Shown: positions 1 through 6,853 of the stretch, piece after piece
How positions within the stretch are numbered: the first letter of the stretch is position 1
Layout: each line of letters opens with the position of its first letter
Assembly: GCA_945875045.1 (NCBI GenBank)
Contig: CAMCIX010000068.1
Span: 1-7,502 of the forward strand
Source: an uncultured Clostridia bacterium
Lineage (GTDB): Bacteria; Bacillota; Clostridia; Oscillospirales; Acutalibacteraceae
DNA length: 7,502 nucleotides
Direction of reading: 5' to 3'
Notes under the pieces: generated by a model
Told to the model about the DNA's origin: nothing
The model's database searches: none
The model's input: the letters and a program-made list of their open reading frames with translations, nothing else
Position numbers and translations under genes: made by a program

Positions 1-48
1 CGAGATGTAGAGAGGTCTCGTGGGCTCGGAGATGTGTATAAGAGACAG
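1..48 (+). other. Untrimmed Nextera i7 adapter (library artefact)
   Basis: Not biological sequence. Bases 1-6 are the end of the P7 arm (CGAGAT). Bases 7-14 are an 8-base index (GTAGAGAG, reverse complement CTCTCTAC, which matches the standard Nextera N707 index from memory). Bases 15-29 are GTCTCGTGGGCTCGG. Bases 30-48 are the 19-bp Tn5 mosaic end used in tagmentation, AGATGTGTATAAGAGACAG. The same 48 bases recur in inverted orientation at 7455-7502. Real insert DNA begins at 49. Confidence 0.98.
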
Positions 49-2159
49 CGGTAGCGGAGGGCAAGGTTTGCGAAAACGACCGCTTTGTGCTTAACTGGAA
101 CAACATTAAAAAGTGCGTTTATATATTTGATAAAAGCACCTCAAAAACCTATTGCACGGTAGCCGAGGGAGCGCTTGAAACTGTATTGGGCGAGGACGGT
201 ATGCCGATAAAAAACAATCCTCAGACCGAATCGGCCGTAACCGTATATTATTACGATCAAACAACGCTTAGTGAAAAAAGTCTGACTGCGGCGGTTGACG
301 CCGTTCAGGACGGCGACGTATATACCGAGAAAACCGAAAACGGACTGCGGGTCACCTACGATTTTATGTCGATGGAAATAACCGTACCCGTAGAATATAC
401 CATAGAAAAAGATCATTTCACGGCGACCGTTATTACCGAGGAAATAACCGATAACGGTGAGAACTATGTTACAGGCGTTGCATTGTCTCCGTTTTTATGC
501 TCGGTGAAAAACGACTCTCCCGACAGCTGGCTCTTTTTGCCGGACGGCAGCGGCTCGCTTTTAAGTACTGCGACAACAGATCTTGTAGGTACGCAGGGCT
601 CAATGAAGGTTTACGGCGTGGACCCGTCGATTCAAAGCATGGATCTTAATTCTTACCGCAAGCAGATTAATCTGCCGGTATACGGTATGAAAAGCGGGGA
701 TAAAGCTGTACTCGGAATTATAACCTCAGGCGCTGAGGGGGCGGAGCTTTCCTGGAATATAGGCTCTCAGAATATCGGCTATTCCTCTGTATATCCGTTC
801 TTCAGGATAAGGGGATATAACCTGATTCACGCTCCCGATGGCTTTACGGCCACCGAGGTTGAAATTAAGGTGTTTGACGAGTATATAAATACTACTCCGC
901 TGTCGGTTTCGTTCTATCCCTTAACGGGTGAAAAGGCGGATTACAACGGTATGGCGGAAACCTATCGCAATTATCTTACCGAAAATGGGCAGCTTCAAAA
1001 AAACGAAGCAGTTATGCCTACGGTAAGCTTAAAGCTATTAGGCGGCGCCGAAAGCAAGAAATACACCTTCGGTATTCCGCGCACCGTGCTTTATTCGCTT
1101 ACGACCGTAAAGGATGCGGAGGAAATAGTAAATTATTTCTCGGAAGAGCTTGACAACGATTTCCTTGTAAATCTTATCGGCTTCGGAAAAAGCGGACTGG
1201 ATTTCGGAGAAATAGGCGGCGGCTTCAAGGTGGCTTCAAGCCTTGGAAGCAAGAAACAGCTTAAAAGCCTGTCGGGCTTCTGCGATAAAAACGGTATCCC
1301 AATTTTTATGGACTTTGATATTGTGGCATTCAATGAATCCGGAGCGGGCTTTACCCTACGCAGTAACGCCGCAGCGTTACCGAACGGTCAAAACACGCAT
1401 GACGTAAGAAAGGATTTCGTAACTCGCAAGGAAACCGGCTACCGCTACAATCTGCTTTCCAGGGCTTGCCTTGAAGCGGCTGCTCAAAAAGCGGAAAATG
1501 CGGCGGAGAGCTACGGTTTAACAGGCGTTTCGCTAAGCTCGCTTTCAAATACGTCCTACTCGGATTATAAAACTAAGGGCGCGGCGGTTTGCGGCGATAT
1601 GGCAAAGCAGACGTCCGAGCTTATTAAAAACAGTAAGCTTCCCGTGCTTTCAAGCGGGGCAAACGGCTATGCCGCCTGTGCTTCCTCGTTTATTACGGAC
1701 GTGCCGACAGGAAGCTCGGGACTTGATTTTGAAATTACTTATATTCCGTTTTACGCAATGGTTTTCCGCGGCTATGCGGCTATGAGCGGAGAGTCGGTCA
1801 ATCTTTCATCAAACGAACGCACCGCCTTTTTGCGCTGTCTGGAATCGGGCGTGGCGCTTACCTATACGCTTTATAATAATTTTGACAGCTCGCTTGTTAC
1901 AATTGATCAGTCCGCGCTCTACGGCAGCGAATTTGAGTCTAACAAGCAACGCATAGTTGAGAGCTGTAAGGAATACAAAAACGTCCTTGATAAGCTTTCA
2001 AACGCGGGAATTGAAAAGCATTATATAGCCGAAAACGGTATTCGCGTAACCGAGTTTGACAACGGAGTTAAAATAGCGATAAACGAAACCGAAACGGATA
2101 AAACAATAAACGGCATAACGGTGAAGGCTATGGATTACGCCGTAATTAAGGAGGGTTAA
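49..2159 (+). CDS. DUF5696 domain protein, 5'-truncated by the contig edge
   Basis: Partial gene. The frame is open from the first insert base, and 702 full codons run from 51 to the TAA at 2157-2159. A GTG at 87 could be taken as a start, but no ribosome site precedes it and the residues before it (VAEGKVCENDRFVLNW) fit the family's early strand region, so it is internal. Probably only the true start, a signal peptide and a few tens of residues are missing. Recognisable from memory as DUF5696: a beta-rich N-terminal part (to about 480), the LPDGSG motif (537-554), a central TIM-barrel-like region (about 1000-1800) containing IPFYAMVFRGY (1743-1775), and a C-terminal beta domain (about 2030-2156). 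These proteins commonly sit beside sugar ABC permeases in Bacillota and are thought to be extracytoplasmic and glycosidase-like, but no reaction is established to my knowledge. The gene ends 1 bp before the first permease. The fold is an inference; the family call is fairly firm. Confidence 0.82.
2148..2155 (+). promoter_or_regulatory. Ribosome binding site for the first permease
   Basis: AAGGAGGG lies 5 bases before the ATG at 2161 and sits wholly inside the last codons of the DUF5696 gene. This placement fixes the permease start and points to translational coupling of the two genes. Confidence 0.85.
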
Positions 2160-2160
2160 G

Positions 2161-3060
2161 ATGAGTAAATTAAAGAGAAAAAAGAGCATTGAAACCCTGA
2201 AATCCCGTTACGGTATAATGTTTATTTCGCCGTGGATTATAGGAATGATACTGTTTGTTATAGTGCCGATTTTCAAATCCGCTTATTATTCCTTTGCAAG
2301 CATCGGTATTTCGGAGGACGGAGTTCAGTCAAGCTTCGTAGGCTTAAAGAACTTTGTTGAAATACTTGTTAAGGACCCCGCATATCCCGATAATTTGCTG
2401 GAGGCAATTTCAAATTTGCTTATATCCCTGCCCTTTATTTTGGTTGTGAGCATCGTGCTGGCGCTCTTGTTAAACGGTAAGTACAAGGGAAGAATTTTCT
2501 TCAGAGGTCTTTATTTCCTGCCTGTTATTTTGGCGAGCGGCGTTGTGTTGGATTTGTTCCTTGACGCCGCCTCCTCCAAGGCGACTCAGGCGGCTATCTC
2601 GGATACCGCGTCCTTCGGAATGATAGACTTCGGCAAGGTTTTAGAAGGACTTAGCCTTCCTTCGGGTATTCAGAACATTCTCTCCGAAGCGTTAAGCCGA
2701 ATTTTCCTGCTTGTTTGGCAGAGCGGTATTCAGACTATTTTGATTATCGCGGGTCTTCAGTCTATCCCCGATTTGCTGTACGAGGTTGCAAAGGTTGAGG
2801 GCGCGACCAAGTGGGAGGAGTTTTGGTTTATAACACTTCCTATGATGATGAGAACAATGCTGCTTGTAATAATATTCTCAATAGTCGAGCTTGTCTCCTC
2901 AAATACAAATTTGATCGTGAGCGACGCATATACGAAGTTTAACGCGATGGAGTACGGTGTAGGCTCGGCAATGCTGTGGTTCTATTTCTTAATTGTCGGC
3001 GTGCTTATTTCTGTACTGTTCGTAATTTATAACCGTGTTTTCCTTAAAAGGTGGGGGTGA
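2161..3060 (+). CDS. Carbohydrate ABC transporter permease, MalF/LplB/UgpA type
   Basis: Integral inner-membrane subunit of an ABC sugar importer, 299 residues, the usual length for this subfamily. The N-terminal SRYGIMFISPWIIGMILF start is typical. Hydrophobic segments are visible at about 17-39, 83-105, 113-135, 180-200, 231-250 and 270-290, giving six helices. The cytoplasmic EAA loop that docks to the ATPase is clear at about 207-229 (EVAKVEGATKWEEFWFITLP), with the conserved glycine at 214 and LP at 226-227. The segment between helices 3 and 4 (about 136-178) is somewhat long and polar (SKATQAAISDTASFG onward) and could be an extracytoplasmic loop facing the binding protein. The start is set by the strong ribosome site 5 bases upstream. 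It pairs with the next gene to form the heterodimeric channel. The substrate cannot be read from the sequence; the neighbours point to a glycoside or oligosaccharide. Confidence 0.93.
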   Translation: MSKLKRKKSIETLKSRYGIMFISPWIIGMILFVIVPIFKSAYYSFASIGISEDGVQSSFVGLKNFVEILVKDPAYPDNLLEAISNLLISLPFILVVSIVLALLLNGKYKGRIFFRGLYFLPVILASGVVLDLFLDAASSKATQAAISDTASFGMIDFGKVLEGLSLPSGIQNILSEALSRIFLLVWQSGIQTILIIAGLQSIPDLLYEVAKVEGATKWEEFWFITLPMMMRTMLLVIIFSIVELVSSNTNLIVSDAYTKFNAMEYGVGSAMLWFYFLIVGVLISVLFVIYNRVFLKRWG

Positions 3061-3061
3061 T
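3053..3061 (+). promoter_or_regulatory. Ribosome binding site overlapping the upstream stop codon
   Basis: GGGGGTGAT matches the extended anti-Shine-Dalgarno complement GGAGGTGAT at 8 of 9 positions and lies 6 bases before the ATG at 3068. It contains the TGA stop of the first permease, so ribosomes finishing one permease are placed to start the other. This fits balanced production of a heterodimer. Confidence 0.75.
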
Positions 3062-3067
3062 TAAGCA

Positions 3068-4039
3068 ATGACTGTTTCCAAAAAAGCAAAATCAAGGCTT
3101 GAACGCACAAAAAAGCTGTCGGCGCTTGTATCCTTTAATGCAATGCGCTATTATATGCTGATTATAATAGGCTACATAGTACTTTATCCACTGCTTTATA
3201 TGATAAGCACGGCGGTTAAAACCGATAAGGCGCTTTTAGACGCAAGCTTTGCCTGGATACCGAGATATTTTACCTCCGAGCGCTTTACCTACGCTTTTGA
3301 AATGCTCAATTTTAAAAGCTCCCTTTTAAGGACGATTTCTTTACAGGTAGTCTCTGCGCTTTTAGAAGTGTTTGTTTGCTCGGTAATCGCCTATGGCTTT
3401 GCGCGGTTCAATTTCAAGGGCAAGAAAATTGCAATGCTGTTTCTTATTATCTCCTTGCTTATACCCACACAGATGTACAGCTTATCCTTATCGGTTAATT
3501 ACCGCGAAGTAGATTTTCTGGGTATTTTCGGACTTATAAACAGGCTTACGGGGGTCGATTTGCGGCTTAACCTTTATAATACCAACTGGACGTTTTGGCT
3601 CCCGTCGCTTTTCGGCGTGGGTATACGCTCGGGTATGATAATTTATATCTATATCCAGTTTTTCACGGGGCTTCCCTTTGAGCTTGAGGACGCCGCCTAT
3701 GTTGATGGAGCGGGACCTATTCGCACCTTTCTGAAGATTGCTCTGCCGTCTTCAAGCGTTGTAATAGTTACCGTTACGGTGCTTTCCTTTATCTGGCATT
3801 GGAATGAAACGTATTTGGCTTCACTTTGCTTCTTAAGCGACGACTGGCCGCTTTCGGTGGCAATCTTCAACATAAATCAGACCTTACAGCAAAGAGGTAT
3901 TTGGTTAGGCTCCGCCCCGCAGGCGCCGGCTTATATATTCGCCGCCTGTCTGTTGTTTGTTGTAATTCCCTTGGTGCTTTACTTGATTTTACAGCGCAAG
4001 TTTGTAAAGAGCATAGACAGAGTAGGCATTACAGGATAA
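3068..4039 (+). CDS. Carbohydrate ABC transporter permease, MalG/LplC/UgpE type
   Basis: Second inner-membrane subunit of the sugar importer, 323 residues. It has a basic cytoplasmic N-terminus (1-27), a first helix at about 28-49 leading into PLLYMISTAVKTDKALL, which is typical of the MalG side, and further hydrophobic spans at about 90-112, 119-141, 175-197, 229-247 and 288-308. The EAA loop is well preserved at 205-227 (ELEDAAYVDGAGPIRTFLKI, then ALP), including D213-G214 and LP at 226-227. The C-terminus KFVKSIDRVGITG is the usual short tail. A linker at about 145-172 (REVDFLGIFGLINRLTGVDLR) is longer than in minimal MalG proteins. It lies 7 bp after its partner and 20 bp before the isomerase gene. 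No ATP-binding protein is in the window, so the pair probably uses a shared MsmX/MsmK-like ATPase encoded elsewhere (inference). Confidence 0.93.
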   Translation: MTVSKKAKSRLERTKKLSALVSFNAMRYYMLIIIGYIVLYPLLYMISTAVKTDKALLDASFAWIPRYFTSERFTYAFEMLNFKSSLLRTISLQVVSALLEVFVCSVIAYGFARFNFKGKKIAMLFLIISLLIPTQMYSLSLSVNYREVDFLGIFGLINRLTGVDLRLNLYNTNWTFWLPSLFGVGIRSGMIIYIYIQFFTGLPFELEDAAYVDGAGPIRTFLKIALPSSSVVIVTVTVLSFIWHWNETYLASLCFLSDDWPLSVAIFNINQTLQQRGIWLGSAPQAPAYIFAACLLFVVIPLVLYLILQRKFVKSIDRVGITG

Positions 4040-4045
4040 ATTTTT

Positions 4046-4053
4046 AAGGAGGA
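4046..4053 (+). promoter_or_regulatory. Ribosome binding site for the isomerase/epimerase gene
   Basis: AAGGAGGA, close to the consensus, lies 6 bases before the ATG at 4060. The 20-bp gap that holds it shows no hairpin followed by a T tract, so transcription probably continues from the permeases. Confidence 0.85.
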
Positions 4054-4059
4054 ATCATT

Positions 4060-4800
4060 ATGGAGCTTGCTATTCAGCTTTGGTCCGTAAGGAACGAGGC
4101 AAACGCGGATTTTAAAGCCGCGGTAAAGCAGCTTAAGAAAATGGGCTACGAGGGTGTTGAAATCGCGGGAATAGACAGCCTTTCCTATTACGAAATGGCA
4201 GATATTCTAAAGCAAGAGGGCATGACCGCCGTTTCCGCCCATATCGGTCTTGACGAGCTTGAAAACGAGGAAAAACTAAACGGCTTAAAGGCGCTGGGGC
4301 TTAAATACATCGCCTTTAACGGGCTGGGCATTTCTCCCGAAAAGCTTGATTGGACAAGGGATTATCTTACCCGTATGGGCAAAACAGCCCGCGATAACGG
4401 TATTTATATGCTTTATCATAACCACGATTACGAGCTTATCGGCAGTAACGGCGAAATACCGCTTGATACCGTTTATAATGCGGTGGCCCCCGAATATTTA
4501 GGCGCCGAAATCGACGTCTGTTGGGTTAAATATGCGGGTATAGACCCTGTAGAGTATGTAAAGAAGTATAAGGGTCGCTGTCCTATTGTTCACCTTAAGG
4601 ACTATAACGGCAAGGAAAAGGAAAACGGCTTTTCCTATAAATCGGTAGGAAGCGGCGTTGTGGATATAAAGGGCGTTATTGAAGCTGCAAAAGCGGCGGA
4701 TACCGAATGGCTGATTGTAGAACAGGACGACCCGGAAGAGGGCAAGACCCCGATGCAATGCGCCGCAGAAAGCGCTATGTATGTTTTGAAAAATATATAA
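4060..4800 (+). CDS. Sugar isomerase/epimerase-like TIM-barrel protein (AP_endonuc_2 superfamily)
   Basis: Predicted cytoplasmic metal-dependent isomerase or epimerase of 246 residues, short but normal for the xylose-isomerase-like TIM-barrel superfamily. Seen in order: MELAIQLWSVR (beta-1), GYEGVEIAG (29-37), SAHIGLDEL (59-67), LGLKYIAFNG (79-88), YHNHDYEL (119-126), EIDVCWVKYAGIDPVEYV (150-167), IVHLKDYNGK (176-185), GSGVVDIKGVIEAAK (197-211) and LIVEQDDPEEGKTPM (218-232). By analogy with the family, a divalent metal is probably held by E125, D152, H178 and E221; this is inferred from motif position, not structure. No signal peptide is seen. Relatives act on free ketoses, inosose or 3-keto-glycosides, and some are subunits of C-glycoside-cleaving enzymes, so the exact reaction is open. 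No Gfo/Idh-type oxidoreductase that would make a keto-sugar is in the window. It lies between the permeases and GH1, consistent with sugar processing after uptake. Confidence 0.85.
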   Translation: MELAIQLWSVRNEANADFKAAVKQLKKMGYEGVEIAGIDSLSYYEMADILKQEGMTAVSAHIGLDELENEEKLNGLKALGLKYIAFNGLGISPEKLDWTRDYLTRMGKTARDNGIYMLYHNHDYELIGSNGEIPLDTVYNAVAPEYLGAEIDVCWVKYAGIDPVEYVKKYKGRCPIVHLKDYNGKEKENGFSYKSVGSGVVDIKGVIEAAKAADTEWLIVEQDDPEEGKTPMQCAAESAMYVLKNI

Positions 4801-4804
4801 TTAA

Positions 4805-4810
4805 AGAGGA
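4805..4810 (+). promoter_or_regulatory. Ribosome binding site for the GH1 gene
   Basis: AGAGGA lies 5 bases before the ATG at 4816. It is weaker than the sites of the permease and isomerase genes but well placed, and it supports starting the protein at MTDVFSIKAFDFPKDF rather than further in. Confidence 0.7.
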
Positions 4811-4815
4811 ACACT

Positions 4816-6111
4816 ATGACAGACGTATTTAGTATTAAAGCCTTTGATTTTCCGAAGGATTTCTTGTGGGGGAGTGCAACCGCTGCCCACCAAATTGAGG
4901 GGAACAATATATACTCAAACAACTGGTACAATGAGCAAAAAAATCTCAAAAACGGTTGGAACGGCGAGGCGTCGGGCACTGCCTGCAATCATTATAATAT
5001 GGTCGAGGAGGATGTTGAGCTTTTAGGAAAGCTCGGTCATCAGGCATTCCGTATGGGGGTTGAATGGGCGAGAATTGAGCCGCACGAGGGCGAATTTAAT
5101 AAAGAGGCAACCGACCATTATATAAGAGAGCTTGCACTTTTAAAGGAAAAGGGCATAAAAACCTTTGTAACGCTTGTGCATTTTTCGGTGCCTAAATGGT
5201 TCGCGGATAAGGGTGATTTTCAAAGCCTTGAAAACCTTAAATATTTTGAGCGCTATTTGAATTACATACTTCCGAAAATCAGTCCCTATGTTGATTTTTG
5301 GAATGTTATAAACGAGTTTAATTTGGGACGGAGCGAGGAACGCCTGACCCACAAATTCAACAGCGTCATATACCACGCAAGGGGCTATCACTTAATTAAG
5401 CAGTTCTCAAATAAGCCCGTAAGCTCGGCTCACGCGCTTGTTCAGTTCTGCGGCAAAAGGCAGAACGACGCTTTCGACCTTGCAATGCAGCATTATATGG
5501 ATGTAATAAATCACGAATTTTTCTTCCACGCAATGCGCACGGGCGAGCTGGTTTTGCCGGGTAAGGACGGAATATTCGATAAGGAAATTAAGGACACGGT
5601 AGATTATTGGTCAATAAACCTTTATACAAGGGAAATGGTAGACGCCCGCAAGGCGGATTTATCTTCTAAGCGTTATCCCTTTACCGAAACCAGAATGTTG
5701 CCGATGAATTTCTATCTTGATGAATTTTATCCCGAATGTATGTATCACAATCTAAGCAGACTTAAGGATAAGCCGGTTTACATTACCGAAAACGGTTGCT
5801 CCTGTGATGACGACGATTTCAGAATAGTATATCTTGTGGAATACCTTTGCGCCTTAAGCGAGGCAATAAAGGACGGAGTGGATGTAAGGGGCTATCTGTA
5901 TTGGTCTTTCCTTGACAATTACGAGTGGTGGACATATATTCCGAGGTTCGGCTTGGTTGACGTTGACCGCGAACACGGCTTTAAGCGCACGCCTAAGCCC
6001 AGCGCATATTTCTATAAGGAAATAATCGAAAACAACGGCTACAATCCCGAAATGCTTAAGAAATATCTGACCGAAATGCCGAGGATAAAGGATTTGCCAA
6101 TTTTGTTATAA
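4816..6111 (+). CDS. GH1 family beta-glycosidase (beta-glucosidase-like), cytoplasmic
   Basis: Retaining beta-glycosidase, 431 residues, slightly short for GH1 (usually about 440-480). The N-terminal signature FPKDFLWGSATAAHQIEG (12-29) is complete and includes the sugar-binding Q26. HFSVPKWF (122-129) carries the conserved His. The acid/base Glu is E167 in NVINEFN, and the nucleophile is E325 in YITENG. INLYTRE (267-273) gives the NxY tyrosine. The C-terminal GYLYWSFLDNYEWWTYIPRFGLVDVD region (359-384) carries E370-W371. The E-W end is the form seen in enzymes for non-phosphorylated sugars, not the S..K.Y set of 6-phospho-beta-glucosidases, which agrees with uptake by an ABC importer rather than a PTS. 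Oddity: the usual NEP after the acid/base is NEF (F168). No signal peptide is seen, so the enzyme is predicted to be intracellular. Glucoside, galactoside, fucoside or another specificity cannot be decided from the sequence. Confidence 0.95.
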   Translation: MTDVFSIKAFDFPKDFLWGSATAAHQIEGNNIYSNNWYNEQKNLKNGWNGEASGTACNHYNMVEEDVELLGKLGHQAFRMGVEWARIEPHEGEFNKEATDHYIRELALLKEKGIKTFVTLVHFSVPKWFADKGDFQSLENLKYFERYLNYILPKISPYVDFWNVINEFNLGRSEERLTHKFNSVIYHARGYHLIKQFSNKPVSSAHALVQFCGKRQNDAFDLAMQHYMDVINHEFFFHAMRTGELVLPGKDGIFDKEIKDTVDYWSINLYTREMVDARKADLSSKRYPFTETRMLPMNFYLDEFYPECMYHNLSRLKDKPVYITENGCSCDDDDFRIVYLVEYLCALSEAIKDGVDVRGYLYWSFLDNYEWWTYIPRFGLVDVDREHGFKRTPKPSAYFYKEIIENNGYNPEMLKKYLTEMPRIKDLPILL

Positions 6112-6112
6112 C

Positions 6113-6120
6113 GAAAGGCG
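6113..6120 (+). promoter_or_regulatory. Weak ribosome binding site for the deacetylase gene
   Basis: GAAAGGCG, an imperfect match to AGAAAGGAGG, lies 7 bases before the ATG at 6128. It is weaker than most other sites in the cluster, which may mean lower translation of this gene. Confidence 0.55.
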
Positions 6121-6127
6121 TTTAATT

Positions 6128-6835
6128 ATGAAGCATGGAGTATTTAACGGTAAAAAGAAAGCGCTGACATTCAGTTTTGACGATGGAAACGTTGATGATA
6201 TAAGACTTATTGAAATTATGAATAAGTACGGTCTTAAGGGTACCTTTAACCTTAATTCGGGGAAAATGACCCACGCAAACTTTTGGAGATTTTCTGATGT
6301 AAAGGATGTTTATCATATAAACTTTACCGACTATCCCGATTTATATAAGGGACACGAGGTTGCCTGCCATTCTTATACTCATCCCGATTTGACTAAGCTT
6401 GACAGAAATACCGTTATTAATGAAATTAAAACTGATAAGCTGTTGCTTGATCTTATGTATAATCAAAATACAGAGGGTTTTGCTTATCCTTTCGGTACAT
6501 ACAACCAAGAGGTTGCTTCTGTCTTAGTCGAATGCGGCTTAAAATACGCAAGGACGGTTAATTCGACCTACAGCTTTGAGCTTCCTAATGAACCACTTGT
6601 TTGGAATCCTACCTGCCACTTTAAGGATGAAAAAACAGAAGAGTTGGTTCAAAAATTTATTGAGCTTGAGGATAGGAATGCCGTGTTTTATATTTGGGGA
6701 CACAGCTATGAATTAGTGACGGAAGAGGATTGGCAACGGTTTGAAAAACTTTGCGAAAAACTAGCATTTAAGGATGATATAAGTTATATTACAAATATTG
6801 AAATAATCAGTTGTATTACCGATAAAGATTCATGA
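6128..6835 (+). CDS. Polysaccharide deacetylase family protein (NodB/CE4 fold), no signal peptide
   Basis: Predicted metal-dependent deacetylase, 235 residues, about the size of a bare NodB homology domain. Motif 1 is TFSFDDG (14-20), with the base and metal Asp pair at D18-D19. Motif 2 is HSYTH (81-85), supplying the two metal His. Motif 3 is represented by FAYPFGTYN (118-126). A late WGHSYEL (190-196) provides the His expected near the end of the fold. All key residues seem present, so activity is plausible. Family members remove N- or O-acetyl groups from chitin, peptidoglycan, xylan or smaller sugars; several clostridial operon-borne relatives are uncharacterised. There is no leader peptide or membrane anchor, unlike cell-wall deacetylases, so it probably acts in the cytoplasm on imported acylated oligosaccharides (inference). 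Hand-counted lines here run from about 28 to 42% GC, lower than in the genes just upstream. It sits 16 bp after GH1 and ends at a TGA that is in frame with the next gene. Confidence 0.88.
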   Translation: MKHGVFNGKKKALTFSFDDGNVDDIRLIEIMNKYGLKGTFNLNSGKMTHANFWRFSDVKDVYHINFTDYPDLYKGHEVACHSYTHPDLTKLDRNTVINEIKTDKLLLDLMYNQNTEGFAYPFGTYNQEVASVLVECGLKYARTVNSTYSFELPNEPLVWNPTCHFKDEKTEELVQKFIELEDRNAVFYIWGHSYELVTEEDWQRFEKLCEKLAFKDDISYITNIEIISCITDKDS

Positions 6836-6841
6836 TTGTGT

Positions 6842-6848
6842 GGAGGAG
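6842..6848 (+). promoter_or_regulatory. Ribosome binding site for the GH3 gene
   Basis: GGAGGAG lies 5 bases before the ATG at 6854. Together with the in-frame TGA at 6833-6835, it fixes the start of the GH3 protein to within seven codons and rules out a missing upstream catalytic domain in the same frame. Confidence 0.85.
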
Positions 6849-6853
6849 TATTG

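Noticed and set aside
87..89. GTG as the true start of the DUF5696 gene
   Set aside because: No ribosome site lies upstream, the frame stays open to the contig edge, and the preceding residues fit the family, so the gene simply continues off the contig.
1363..1380. Perfect 7-bp stem (GTAACGC/GCGTTAC) with a 4-base loop
   Set aside because: It lies inside the DUF5696 coding sequence, has no following T tract and encodes ordinary residues (around SNAAALP). Probably chance.
3826..4047. 73-codon open frame on the + strand inside the end of the second permease
   Set aside because: It overlaps the permease in another frame and encodes an Arg/Leu-rich product typical of an out-of-frame translation.
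4635..4988. 117-codon open frame on the minus strand across the isomerase-GH1 junction
   Set aside because: It lies opposite two well-supported genes, its translation resembles no family I know, and it is best explained as a shadow of the + strand genes.
4816..6111. 6-phospho-beta-glucosidase (PTS-linked) assignment for the GH1
   Set aside because: The C-terminal active-site segment reads NYEWW rather than the S..K.Y phosphate-binding pattern, and the neighbours are ABC permeases, not PTS components.
6833..6853. Possible deacetylase-GH3 fusion, since both genes share a frame and are separated by a single TGA
   Set aside because: A strong GGAGGAG ribosome site and an ATG follow the stop, and the deacetylase domain is complete, so two separate genes are the simpler reading. 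A sequencing error making the stop cannot be fully excluded.
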